A DNA stretch of 64,000 nt from positions 42,273-106,272 of the forward strand of contig NZ_FNTA01000001.1 of the NCBI RefSeq assembly GCF_900105055.1. Reading direction: 5' to 3'. This document shows, one piece after another, positions 7,949-16,216 of the stretch. The notes under the pieces are model-generated. The model was not told the DNA's origin. It did not search any database and saw only the letters and a list, made by a program, of their open reading frames with translations. A program made the translations under genes and the position numbers. This DNA comes from Amycolatopsis lurida. Its GTDB lineage: Bacteria; Actinomycetota; Actinomycetes; Mycobacteriales; Pseudonocardiaceae. Every line of letters begins with the position of its first letter. Positions within the stretch are counted from its first letter, which is position 1.

Positions 7949-8059
7949 GCGGCCAAACTACTCCAAGTGCGAAGTCCGGTTCCGCCGAACGTAGGGGAAA
8001 CCGGTTGTGATGCTTCGGGGCCGCGTCCGCCGGGTACCCCCCGCCGTGGAGAGGCGGTG

Positions 8060-8695
8060 GTGAGCGTGAAAAAGCGCTGGGTGCGTCTCGGGGTGTTCGG
8101 CTTGGCCGGGCTCCTGATCGTCGCGGCGGCATTGCAGCTCACCGGGCTGCTGCCGAAGCTCAATCCGTTCGGAACGTCCACTGTGGACCGTTCGCAACCC
8201 GCGGTGCTCCAGGCGGTCCGGGATCTGAGCCAGTATCACGCCGCGGTCGGCGACTACCAGGTCATCGTCGACATCGAGAAGGACGTCCAGTGGGTACCCG
8301 CGAGCATCGCCGGCGAACGCACCCTGTTCGTCGCGGCGGGCTCTGTCGACGCGTACGTCGACTTCGGGCCACTGGTGGAGAATTCGCTGACCGTGTCCGA
8401 AGACCGGCGATCGGTCGAGGTCCGGCTCCCCGAACCGAAGCTGGCGAAACCCAATCTGGACAACGAACGGAGCTACGTCTTCGGCCAGGAGCGCGGCCTG
8501 TTCGATCGGCTCGGCGCCCTGGTTTCCGTGCAGGACCAGCGGCCGTTCTACCTCGCCGCGGAGAAACGCATCGGTGAAGCCGCGCAACACTCCGGCCTGC
8601 TCGAGCGCGCCAAGACCAACACCAAGGCGATGCTCACACAGCTGCTCCGAGGGCTGGGCTTCCAGGTCACCTTCGCGGCGGAACCCGCCACCTGA
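8060..8695 (+). CDS. DUF4230 membrane-anchored protein
   Basis: A 211-residue protein. Residues of about 8-30 are one membrane helix (RLGVFGLAGLLIVAAALQLTGLL). The remainder is extracytoplasmic and matches DUF4230: it begins AVLQAVRDLSQYHAAVGDYQVIVD and has the SVEVRLPEPKLAKPNLD strand pair and a long helical end. No function has been shown for this family that I can name. The start is the GTG at 8060, with GGAGAGG five bases upstream; GTG 8066 is an alternative. It diverges from mptB. Confidence 0.75.
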   Translation: MSVKKRWVRLGVFGLAGLLIVAAALQLTGLLPKLNPFGTSTVDRSQPAVLQAVRDLSQYHAAVGDYQVIVDIEKDVQWVPASIAGERTLFVAAGSVDAYVDFGPLVENSLTVSEDRRSVEVRLPEPKLAKPNLDNERSYVFGQERGLFDRLGALVSVQDQRPFYLAAEKRIGEAAQHSGLLERAKTNTKAMLTQLLRGLGFQVTFAAEPAT

Positions 8696-8890
8696 CCTCC
8701 GCGCCCCCGGTCGGGAATCACGAACAGGAGACCGCGCGGCGACCGGCCAGGCTTCATACGCGGATGAAGCAAAGCGCTCCTCGGGCGCTCATCGGCGCAC
8801 GATGATTCCGCGTCCGTGCGGTGCTCACCCCGCCGGTCTTGACCGGACGGGCTCGTGCTGGTGGGCTGGCGAAGTCGACTGGGAGGCGCG

Positions 8891-9400
8891 ATGGTGACGA
8901 AGCCGAGGGACAGCCTGACCTACAGTGAACCGATCGCGACCGGGGAGGTCACGATCGACACCGCCCCCGAACAGGTATACCGGCTGGTCAGTGATCCGGT
9001 CGCGATGTCGGAGTGCACCGAAGAACTCCGCAAAGCCCGGTGGATCCGCGGCGCGACCGAGGCCCGCGTGGGGAACTGGTTCGCCGGCAGCAACCGCAAC
9101 GGGTGGCGGCGCTGGGTGACCCACGCCGAGATCACCGAGGCCGAACCCGGCCACCGGTTCGCCTACCGGGTGCGCACGCCGTTCTTCGTGCCGATTTCCC
9201 GGTGGGAGTACGAAATCGCCCCCGACGGCGACGGCACCCGTCTCGTCGTCAAGAACTGGCTGCGGGTGCCACCGTGGTTCATCCCGATCGCCATCCTCAT
9301 CACCGGCGAGCCGGATCGAGCCGGGACCAACCGGGCCAATATCGCCGCCACGCTGGAGCGGGTCAAGGCCCGGCTGGAGGGCCGGGAATGGCACCGCTAG
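8891..9400 (+). CDS. SRPBCC-family protein
   Basis: A 169-residue polyketide-cyclase/START-like protein. Typical features are GEVTIDTAPEQVYRLVSDP, a WIRGATEARVGNWFAGSN strand pair and a final helix TNRANIAATLERVKARLEG. It most resembles the large family of actinobacterial SRPBCC proteins with unknown small hydrophobic ligands. The ATG at 8891 is preceded by ACTGGGAGGCGCG, the same bases that precede the SRPBCC gene at 6060. The preceding 195 bases (8696-8890) show no gene or clear signal. It converges with the antiporter gene at 9675 across a repeat-rich gap. Confidence 0.8.
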   Translation: MVTKPRDSLTYSEPIATGEVTIDTAPEQVYRLVSDPVAMSECTEELRKARWIRGATEARVGNWFAGSNRNGWRRWVTHAEITEAEPGHRFAYRVRTPFFVPISRWEYEIAPDGDGTRLVVKNWLRVPPWFIPIAILITGEPDRAGTNRANIAATLERVKARLEGREWHR

Positions 9401-9440
9401 CGTGATCGTTTTCTGACACGCGACGAGGCCCGGCCACGAA

Positions 9441-9482
9441 CGTGTCGTCCGTCGGATCACGCGTGTCGTCCGTCTGGTCACG
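9441..9482. repeat. Two tandem copies of a 21-bp repeat
   Basis: Units 9441-9461 and 9462-9482 begin CGTGTCGTCCGTC and end TCACG, with three differences between them. They are the reverse complement of the four-unit array at 43738-43821. They lie between convergent genes, next to a strong hairpin. Confidence 0.7.
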
Positions 9483-9553
9483 CGAAATGGCCGACTCGGT
9501 TCAGCGATTCGGAAGTGGCGATTCGGGTTATCGAGGGGGAGGCCACGTGGCGT

Positions 9554-9606
9554 GTTGCGAAAGCCACTTTCGCAACGTTGAAGGTTGCGAAAGTGGCTTT
9601 CGCAAC
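9554..9606. terminator. Nested palindromic hairpin (bidirectional terminator)
   Basis: Two 23-base blocks, 9554-9576 and 9584-9606, are perfect reverse complements separated by GTTGAAG. Each block is itself a palindrome with arms GTTGCGAAAG and CTTTCGCAAC. It can form one 23-bp stem or two 10-bp stems. It sits between the convergent SRPBCC and antiporter genes. Confidence 0.75.
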
Positions 9607-9674
9607 GCAGCGGCTGCCCAGACGGAATCGGTGACACGCGAGCGGACTGCCTACCCCAGCCACGTACGCCGGCC

Positions 9675-10928
9675 TCAGCCGTTCTCGAAGTTCTGCATTC
9701 CCCGGTCCTCCAGCTTGCGCATCACCGGACCGGACAGCAGTCCGTGCACGAGCACCGAAACCGCGATCGTCAGCGCCGTGACCCGCCACAGCGAGTCGGC
9801 CATCGGGAAATCGCCGTGCCCCAGCGCGTAGGAAAGGTAGTAGAGACTGCCGATCCCGCGGATACCGAAGAACGCGATCGCCGTCGCCGCCGGGCGGGTG
9901 GCGCCGCCGCCGAGCAGGGCCAGCCCGCCGAACAGCGGGCGAACGATGCCCACGGCCGCCACCGCCACCAGGACTTCGACGAGTCTCAACCCGTCCAGCA
10001 GCCCGTCGCCCATCGCGACGCCGAGACCGAGCAAGGCCAGCGCGACGAAGAGCCGTTCCAGCTGATCGCCGAATTCGTGCAGCACCCCGTGGTACTCGTG
10101 CGACCGCTCGCTGGCGCGGATGGTCGCGGCCGCGGTGAACACCGCGACGAAGCCGATGCCGCCCAGCCATTCGCAGAGCGCGAAGGGGAGGAACGCGATG
10201 GCCAGCACCACCAGGCCGTCGGAGTATTCACCCAGGCGCAGCCTGTCATGCTGCACCCGGAACATCAGCCAGGACAGCAACCGGCCGCAGACGAGGCCGA
10301 CCAGGACGGCGACCGCGAGCGGGATCACGACCTCGGTCAGCAGCCACGGCACGGGGGACGTACTCGCCGTTCCGGCCAGTACGAGGGCCAGCAGCACGAA
10401 CGGCATCGCCAGGCCGTCGTTCAGCCCGGCTTCCGAGGTCAGCGTGAACCTGATTTCGTTGTCCGAGCCCCGCCCGTCGTCGGTATGCGGCGCGGGCACC
10501 TGGACGTCGCTCGCCAGCACCGGGTCGGTCGGCGACAGCACGGCTCCCAGCAGCAGCGCGGCGGCGGGGGACAGGGCGAGCGCCCACCAGCCGAGCAGGG
10601 CGACCGCGCCGACCGACAGCGGCAGAGTGATCGCCAGCAGCCGCCATGTCGAGCTCCACGACCGCCAGCCGAACAACCGGTCGGATTTCAGTCCCGCGCC
10701 GACCAGCGACACGAGCACACCGAGCTCGGTGATCACTTCGACGGCGCCCACATGCGACCGCGGATCGAGGACACCCTGGCCATAGGGGTGTCCGAACGGG
10801 AGCAGTCCGAAAACGAGCCCGCCCATCAGAAGGACCAGCGGCATCGACAGCGCGCGTTCGTGCAAGAGGTTCGGCAGCACGGCGGCGCACAACGCCAGAA
10901 TGCCTGCCCCGGCGAGCAAGATCTCCAT
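9675..10928 (-). CDS. CPA1-type cation/proton antiporter
   Basis: A 417-residue protein with 12-13 predicted membrane helices. The family pattern is clear: ALLLGAVLSPTDPVLASDVQ, then the ion-binding Asn-Asp in SEAGLNDGLAMPFVLLAL, and later FFGIRGIGSLYYLSYALG. It should exchange Na+ or K+ for protons and support pH or cation homeostasis. The ATG at 10928 is the likelier start; a TTG at 10961 would add 11 residues and neither has a strong ribosome site. It lies 44 bases after the GAF regulator gene on the same strand, so they may be co-transcribed. It is a different gene from the truncated antiporter at the window start. Confidence 0.88.
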   Translation of the reverse strand: MEILLAGAGILALCAAVLPNLLHERALSMPLVLLMGGLVFGLLPFGHPYGQGVLDPRSHVGAVEVITELGVLVSLVGAGLKSDRLFGWRSWSSTWRLLAITLPLSVGAVALLGWWALALSPAAALLLGAVLSPTDPVLASDVQVPAPHTDDGRGSDNEIRFTLTSEAGLNDGLAMPFVLLALVLAGTASTSPVPWLLTEVVIPLAVAVLVGLVCGRLLSWLMFRVQHDRLRLGEYSDGLVVLAIAFLPFALCEWLGGIGFVAVFTAAATIRASERSHEYHGVLHEFGDQLERLFVALALLGLGVAMGDGLLDGLRLVEVLVAVAAVGIVRPLFGGLALLGGGATRPAATAIAFFGIRGIGSLYYLSYALGHGDFPMADSLWRVTALTIAVSVLVHGLLSGPVMRKLEDRGMQNFENG

Positions 10929-10972
10929 TCGCGCGGAGTACCCGGCCCGCGCCTCCGGCAACCGGGCGAGGT

Positions 10973-12175
10973 TCAGCCGCTCACTTCAAGTCCTTTATGG
11001 ACCGTCAGGGCGACGCCGGTGGCCAGCCGGTACGGCCGCGTGTCCACAATGGCGCCGAGCAGCCGTCGCAGCCGGGAGACCTCGGCGCGGACGGTGACGA
11101 GATGTTCTGCGTCGCCGTAAAGCGCCCGGCTGAGCGCCTCGGCCGAAAGCCCGGCCGTTCCCGCCGTGTTGAGGTGCACCAGGATCTCCGCGTGCCGGGG
11201 CGTCACCGTGCGGACCCAGCCGACGTCGCCCGACGCCATCCGCAGCATCGGCGCGTGGCCGAGTTCGAGATCCAGCCGGACGCGGCGCGCGGTGTCGGCG
11301 GGGCGGACGAGCCAGCCTTCGGCCAGCCGTTCGGGCAGGCAGGCGCCGAGGCCCGGCACGGCCAGGATCTGTCCTTCCGCGGGCGCGGCGATTCGCGCGC
11401 CGGAGGCGACCCCGGCGGAGTGGGCCACCCAGCCGTCGTCGTCCACCAGCAGTACCGGGCCGCCCACGCCGGTCACCACCGGTTCGGCGGTCCGGCGCAA
11501 CCGGTCGAGACCCTGCTGATGGTGCCGCCAGAGTTCGGCTTCGACCAGGCGCCGCCCGGTCTCCACCAACGCGCCGATCGCCGGATGCAGGGTCAGCGCC
11601 GGACCGCTGACGTCGATCACGCCGAGCAGTTCACCGGTGCGCGGATCGTGTACCGGCGAGGCGGTGCAGTACCAGGGATGCTGGCCTTGTTCGAAGTGTT
11701 CCCCCGCGAGCAGTTCCACGGGCGCGGCCTCGGCGAGCGCGGTGCCGATCGCGTTGGTGCCGACCCTGGTCTCGGTCCAGACGGCGCCTTCGGTGAAGCC
11801 CAAGGTGTCGGCCCGGCGCCGCACGGCGGACGAACCCACCCGCCAGAGGATGATGCCGTCGGCGTCGGTCACCACCAGCAGCATGTTCGCGGTGTCGGCC
11901 GTCGCGCCGACCACCTGACCGAGGTCCTCCACCACCAGCCGCAGCGGGGAGACGCGGCGACGGCGGGCGACCTCGTCGAACGAGACCGAATCCCGGGTGT
12001 TCACCCCGTCGGCGGCGAGCCCGAGGCTCAGCATTCGTGACCACGACCGCGACACCAGCGGCCGCGGCCGGACCCGCGGGCGGCCGCCGCCGATCACGGC
12101 TTCGTGCATGCGGATCAGGTCCCGGGCGTGCATCGGCAGGTCGACGCCGGGCGGGACCGAGCTGTACAAGCTCAC
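10973..12175 (-). CDS. GAF-domain transcriptional regulator
   Basis: A 400-residue regulator of the AcoR-like GAF group. Residues of about 75-210 form the GAF sensor (ANMLLVVTDADGIILWR, then the conserved TRVGTNAIGTALAE and HPWYCTASPVHDPRTGELLGVID). Residues of about 310-395 look like a winged helix-turn-helix with HAEILVHLNTAGTAGLSAEALSRALYG. No sigma-54 AAA+ domain is present, as is common in actinobacteria. The GTG at 12175 has GGAGGTG upstream. It is divergent from the flavin monooxygenase gene, and TGCAAC repeats lie between them. It probably senses a small carbonyl or alcohol substrate and controls that gene. Confidence 0.82.
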   Translation of the reverse strand: MSLYSSVPPGVDLPMHARDLIRMHEAVIGGGRPRVRPRPLVSRSWSRMLSLGLAADGVNTRDSVSFDEVARRRRVSPLRLVVEDLGQVVGATADTANMLLVVTDADGIILWRVGSSAVRRRADTLGFTEGAVWTETRVGTNAIGTALAEAAPVELLAGEHFEQGQHPWYCTASPVHDPRTGELLGVIDVSGPALTLHPAIGALVETGRRLVEAELWRHHQQGLDRLRRTAEPVVTGVGGPVLLVDDDGWVAHSAGVASGARIAAPAEGQILAVPGLGACLPERLAEGWLVRPADTARRVRLDLELGHAPMLRMASGDVGWVRTVTPRHAEILVHLNTAGTAGLSAEALSRALYGDAEHLVTVRAEVSRLRRLLGAIVDTRPYRLATGVALTVHKGLEVSG

Positions 12176-12248
12176 AGGTCACCTCCGCACCATCGCGTCG
12201 ACTGACCAGCATAGGACCGGCCGCCGAGGCGCGCCAAGGAGCCGGAGG

Positions 12249-12264
12249 TGCAACACGCTGCAAC
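12249..12264. promoter_or_regulatory. TGCAAC direct repeat, candidate operator of the GAF regulator
   Basis: TGCAAC occurs at 12249-12254 and 12259-12264, ten bases apart (one helical turn), in the gap between the divergent GAF regulator and monooxygenase genes. GAF regulators of this type are known to bind TGCAAC-like sequences near their targets. The link is inferred from placement. Confidence 0.45.
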
Positions 12265-12333
12265 CTTTGCCCCCGTACCCACCGGAGGCGTGTGATCGGG
12301 GTAACAGCCGATCGCCGACGTTCAGGAGTGGCC

Positions 12334-14151
12334 ATGACCCAGACGGTGGACCGGATCGAGGCGACGGGCTCGCCGCAGGCTCGGGTGGACGCCTGGTTGA
12401 GCCGATTCGAATCGGCCCTCGCCGCCCGCGATGTCGAAGCCGCCGCCGCGCTGTTCGCCGTCGACAATTACTGGCGTGACCTGGTCGCCTTCACGTGGAC
12501 GATCAAGACGGTCGAAGGGCGCGACGAGGTGGCCGGCCTGCTCGGCGCGTGCCTCGACCGGATCGACCCGTCCGGGTTCCGTACGACCGGGACGCCGACC
12601 GAAGCCGACGGCGTGACCGAAGCGTGGCTCGAATTCGAAACCGCGACTGGACGCGCGAAGGGGCACTTGAGGCTGAAGGACGAAGGCGCCTGGACGCTGC
12701 TGACGAGTCTGCGCGAGCTCAAGGGTTTCGAGGAACGTCGCAACGAGCAGCGGCCGAAGGGGGTCGAGCACGGCGTCGTACGCGGGCGGAAGTCCTGGGC
12801 CGAGAAGCGCGAGGAGGAACAGACCCGGCTCGGCTACGAGCAGCAGCCGTACGTCGTCGTCATCGGCGGCGGACAGGGCGGGATCGCGCTCGGCGCCAGG
12901 CTGCGGCAGCTCGACGTCCCGACGCTGGTCCTGGAACGCAACGAACGACCGGGCGATTCGTGGCGCAAGCGGTACAAGAACCTCTGCCTGCACGACCCGG
13001 TCTGGTACGACCACCTGCCTTACCTGCCGTTCCCGGACAACTGGCCGGTGTTCGCGCCCAAGGACAAGATCGCCGACTGGCTCGAGATGTACACGCGGCT
13101 CATGGAGGTGCCGTACTGGACCAGCACCGAGGTCACTTCGGCGTCCTGGGACGAGGAAAAGCGGCAGTGGCTGGTGACCGTGGTCCGCGAGGGTGAGGAA
13201 CTGGTGCTCACGCCACGGCACGTCGTGTTCGCGACCGGGATGTCGGGCAAGCCGAATCTCCCGTCGTTTCCCGGGATGGACGTTTTCGAGGGCGATCAGC
13301 ACCATTCGTCCCAGCACCCCGGCCCGGATTCCTACGGGGGCAAGAAGGCCGTCGTGGTCGGTTCCAACAACTCCGCGCACGACATCTGCGCGGCACTGTG
13401 GGAGCACGGCGCGGACGTCACCATGGTGCAGCGGTCCTCCACACATGTCGTGAAGTCGGATTCGTTGATGGAGCTGGGACTCGGCGACCTCTATTCGGAA
13501 CGCGCGGTGCGGTCGGGGATCACCACCGACAAGGCGGACATGATCTTCGCGTCGATCCCGTACCGGATCATGCCGCAGTTCCAGATCCCGGTGTACGACG
13601 CGATCCGCGAGCGGGACAAGGACTTCTACGCGCGGCTGGAAGCGGCCGGGTTCGAGCACGACTGGGGCGACGACGGCTCCGGCCTGTTCCTGAAGTACCT
13701 GCGCCGCGGCTCCGGCTACTACATCGACGTGGGCGCGTCGGAACTGGTCGCCGACGGGAAGATCAAGCTGGCCCACGGACAGGTCGACCATCTGACCCGG
13801 GACGCGGTGGTGCTGTCCGACGGCACGGAACTGAAGGCGGACCTCGTCGTCTACGCCACCGGTTACGGCTCGATGAACGGCTGGGTCGCCGATCTGGTCG
13901 GGCAGGAGACCGCGGACCTCGTCGGCAAATGCTGGGGCCTCGGCTCCGGGACGACGAAGGACCCCGGCCCGTGGGAGGGGGAGCAGCGCAACATGTGGAA
14001 GCCCACGCAAAAGGACGGCCTGTGGTTCCACGGCGGGAACCTGCACCAGTCGCGCCACTACTCGCTTTACCTCGCGCTGCAACTGAAAGCGCGTTACGAG
14101 GGCATCCCGACGCCGGTGTACGGCCTCCAGGAGGTGCACCACAAGGCGTGA
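12334..14151 (+). CDS. Flavin-containing monooxygenase with N-terminal SnoaL/NTF2-like domain
   Basis: A 605-residue oxygenase. Residues of about 15-130 resemble a SnoaL/NTF2-like cone fold (WLSRFESALAARDVEAAAALFAVDNYWRD). Residues of about 165-600 are a group B flavoprotein monooxygenase: FAD motif VVVIGGGQGGIALGARLR, a RYKNLCLHDP segment, and NADPH motif AVVVGSNNSAHDICAALW, with a late YATGYG. Such enzymes oxygenate ketones, amines or sulfides using NADPH and O2; the substrate is not evident. The ATG at 12334 has CAGGAG five bases upstream; a longer open frame to 12037 has no support. It is probably controlled by the divergent GAF regulator. Confidence 0.88.
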   Translation: MTQTVDRIEATGSPQARVDAWLSRFESALAARDVEAAAALFAVDNYWRDLVAFTWTIKTVEGRDEVAGLLGACLDRIDPSGFRTTGTPTEADGVTEAWLEFETATGRAKGHLRLKDEGAWTLLTSLRELKGFEERRNEQRPKGVEHGVVRGRKSWAEKREEEQTRLGYEQQPYVVVIGGGQGGIALGARLRQLDVPTLVLERNERPGDSWRKRYKNLCLHDPVWYDHLPYLPFPDNWPVFAPKDKIADWLEMYTRLMEVPYWTSTEVTSASWDEEKRQWLVTVVREGEELVLTPRHVVFATGMSGKPNLPSFPGMDVFEGDQHHSSQHPGPDSYGGKKAVVVGSNNSAHDICAALWEHGADVTMVQRSSTHVVKSDSLMELGLGDLYSERAVRSGITTDKADMIFASIPYRIMPQFQIPVYDAIRERDKDFYARLEAAGFEHDWGDDGSGLFLKYLRRGSGYYIDVGASELVADGKIKLAHGQVDHLTRDAVVLSDGTELKADLVVYATGYGSMNGWVADLVGQETADLVGKCWGLGSGTTKDPGPWEGEQRNMWKPTQKDGLWFHGGNLHQSRHYSLYLALQLKARYEGIPTPVYGLQEVHHKA

Positions 14152-14195
14152 GGAGCATCGAGCTTCGGTGACCGGGATCCCGGGCGGTCCCGGTA

Positions 14196-14215
14196 CCGGA
14201 GGGCACCGCCTCCGG
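14196..14215. terminator. Short GC hairpin between convergent genes
   Basis: CCGGAGG and CCTCCGG form a 7-bp stem with a 6-base loop, 45 bases after the monooxygenase stop and 70 bases beyond the stop of the convergent WYL gene. Confidence 0.45.
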
Positions 14216-14284
14216 ACCCCGGGCGGTAGGCGACGTCGGGTACCGTCCCCAGACCCTGGGCGAGCCCGGCGTCGTACCCCGTGC

Positions 14285-15241
14285 TCAACGGGCGGCCTTC
14301 GCATAACGGCGGGCCAGGACGGCGAAGGCCTCCTTGAGTTCAGGAGGCCCGACGACCTCGATGTCGGCGTCGAACCGGCCGATACTCGCCGCGAGTCCGG
14401 CCCACGACCACGACCCCAGCGTCAGACGGCACCGATCCGGCCCGAGTTCTTCCACGACACCGTCGCGGACGTAGTGGGACACCGTGGCCACGGGAAGGTC
14501 GAGGACGACTTCCCCGCGGCACGGCCATTCGCCGGACTCGGACGCACCACGGAAGCGGCTCGCGACGAAGGTGGCGACATCGGGGGCGGGCAGTCCACGG
14601 GGCGTGAACCGCGGGCCGGTGGGGGTACGCGGGGAGATCCGGTCGGCCCGGAAGGTGCGCCAGTCCGCGCGATCGGTGTCCCAGGCGACGAGGTACCAGC
14701 GGCCGTGCCAGGTGACGAGGTGATGCGGTTCCGCCCGGCGCGGCGCGTCCGCGTAGTCGAACCGCAGGATCTCGCGGGCGTGCACGGCCGCGCCGAGCGC
14801 GAGTAGGACGTCGCCGTCGACGCGGGGTTCCGACCGGCTCGCGGGCGATTCGACGGCGGTGACCCGCAGGGTGTCGATCCGGCGCCGCAGCCGGGAGGGC
14901 ATCACCTGCCGGACGGTGTGCAGCGCCCGCATCGCCGCTTCCTCGATCCCCGCGCCGCTGGTGGTGGCGATCTGAAGCGCGACGGCCAGCGCGACCGCCT
15001 GGTCGTCGTCGAAGAGCAGGGGCGGCAGTTCGGACCCGGCGTCGAGCCGGTAGCCGCCGTCGGGGCCCTTGATGGTCGCGATGGGGTAGCCGAGTTCGCG
15101 CAGCCTGTCGACGTCGCGCCGTACGGTGCGCGGGCTGATGTCCAGCCGCTCGGCCAGCAGCGCTCCCGGCCAGTCGCGGCGTGCCTGCAGCAACGACAGC
15201 ATCGCCAACAGGCGCGCGGAGGTCTTCGGCATGTTTTCCAT
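14285..15241 (-). CDS. WYL-domain transcriptional regulator (YafY/PafC type)
   Basis: A 318-residue regulator. Residues 5-60 are a DeoR-like helix-turn-helix (ARLLAMLSLLQARRDWPGALLAERLDISPRTVRRDVDRLRE), with the YPI segment that follows in this family. The middle and C-terminal part contains the WYL domain, here as RWYLVAWDTDRADWRTFRADRI, and a WCX-like end. WYL regulators respond to nucleic acid or nucleotide ligands in several known cases. The ATG at 15241 has GGAGG six bases upstream. The gene is divergent from a DinB-family gene, and the gap holds a perfect inverted repeat, so DinB is its likely target. Confidence 0.85.
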   Translation of the reverse strand: MENMPKTSARLLAMLSLLQARRDWPGALLAERLDISPRTVRRDVDRLRELGYPIATIKGPDGGYRLDAGSELPPLLFDDDQAVALAVALQIATTSGAGIEEAAMRALHTVRQVMPSRLRRRIDTLRVTAVESPASRSEPRVDGDVLLALGAAVHAREILRFDYADAPRRAEPHHLVTWHGRWYLVAWDTDRADWRTFRADRISPRTPTGPRFTPRGLPAPDVATFVASRFRGASESGEWPCRGEVVLDLPVATVSHYVRDGVVEELGPDRCRLTLGSWSWAGLAASIGRFDADIEVVGPPELKEAFAVLARRYAKAAR

Positions 15242-15251
15242 GATGCCTCCA

Positions 15252-15276
15252 GTAGAGGCCACAACCTGTCCTCTAC
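15252..15276. promoter_or_regulatory. Inverted repeat GTAGAGG-N11-CCTCTAC between WYL and DinB genes
   Basis: Perfect 7-bp arms with centres 18 bases apart, about two helical turns. It begins ten bases before the WYL start and lies 48 bases before the DinB start, a likely operator for the WYL regulator. Confidence 0.5.
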
Positions 15277-15324
15277 CCCTGCGAGAGTCGTCTTGTGCCA
15301 GAAAACGACAACCCGGAGGGCCCG

Positions 15325-15888
15325 ATGACCGCCACCATCCTCGACGCCGAACGCGCCGACCTGCTCGAAGCCCTCGACGCCGTCCGCGCCGCGCTGACCA
15401 CCACCGTCCAGGGGCTCACGGACGAGCAACTCGACGAGCGTCCGACGGTCAGCGAACTGAGCCTCGGCGGCCTGATCAAACACGTCGCCTCGATCGAGGA
15501 GATGCGGTTGCGCTTCGCGGTCGAGGGCCCGTCCGCGATGACCTACGACCTGCCGGAAGGCGTCACCTGGGCCGACCTCGGCTCCGGGACCGCCCGCGAG
15601 TTCCCGCAATGGGCGATCGACCACCAGAACAACTTCAGGATGCTGCCCGGCGACACGCTCGCGGGGATCCTCGCGCGCTACGAGCAGGTGGCCGCGCGGA
15701 CGAACGAAATCGTCTCGTCCATTCCGGACCTTTCCGCGACGCACCCACTGCCGGAGGCACCCTGGAACCCGCCGGGCGCGGTGTGGAGCGTGCGCCGCGT
15801 GCTGACTCACGTCATCGCCGAGACCGCGCAGCACGCCGGCCACGCCGACATCCTGCGGGAAAGCATCGACGGCCGGAAATCGACCTGA
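15325..15888 (+). CDS. DinB-family (DUF664-type) protein
   Basis: A 187-residue four-helix-bundle protein of the DinB superfamily. Visible are LLEALDAVRAALTTTVQGL, SLGGLIKHVASIEEMRL with the first metal-binding His, and HVIAETAQHAGHADILRESIDG with two more His residues. That three-His arrangement binds a divalent metal. Actinobacterial relatives include mycothiol- or bacillithiol-dependent enzymes, so a thiol-transferase role in detoxification is possible but unproven. The ATG at 15325 has GGAGGG just upstream; GTG 15295 is a weaker choice. It is divergent from the WYL regulator. Confidence 0.85.
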   Translation: MTATILDAERADLLEALDAVRAALTTTVQGLTDEQLDERPTVSELSLGGLIKHVASIEEMRLRFAVEGPSAMTYDLPEGVTWADLGSGTAREFPQWAIDHQNNFRMLPGDTLAGILARYEQVAARTNEIVSSIPDLSATHPLPEAPWNPPGAVWSVRRVLTHVIAETAQHAGHADILRESIDGRKST

Positions 15889-15905
15889 TCAGCGCGCGAT
15901 CTCGT

Positions 15906-16130
15906 CGCGAAGGCCAGCCGCCGTACGAGGCTTTGCCGGATCTGCCGCCGAACGTGCGGTTCGTCGACTTCAGCGGCTACTTCTGCACGGTCGAGATCTG
16001 CCACATGTCGACGATGTCGGCCATCGCGGAGAAGGCGGTCACCGAGGCGCTCGGCTGGGGCGGACGATCACACGGAGGAACCGCCACCCGGCGGGTGATC
16101 CAGACAACAAATCGCCGTTGGATTGCGTAA
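15906..16130 (+). pseudogene. Possible gene remnant without a start
   Basis: The frame reads ...EALPDLPPNVRFVDFSGYFC... followed by CHMSTMSAIAEKAVTEALGW, ending at TAA 16128-16130. This looks like protein-coding sequence, and the PPNVRFVDFSGYFC part loosely recalls the C-terminal SGNH domain of acyltransferases. There is no plausible start codon or ribosome site and the piece is only about 75 residues, so it is probably a decayed fragment. Otherwise the 328-base gap 15889-16216 shows nothing certain. Confidence 0.3.
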
Positions 16131-16216
16131 TAATGCACTGATTCGATGGTATGACGACACTTTGTGCAACGATCATCCCTTATCGGTGCATCGAAACGGC
16201 GGATATCGTCGTCGGT

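Noticed and set aside
9441..9482. CRISPR array
   Set aside because: Units are directly adjacent with no spacers, and no cas gene is present.
12037..12333. Longer start for the flavin monooxygenase
   Set aside because: The added residues are Ala/Arg/Gly-rich and overlap the divergent regulator gene; ATG 12334 has CAGGAG.
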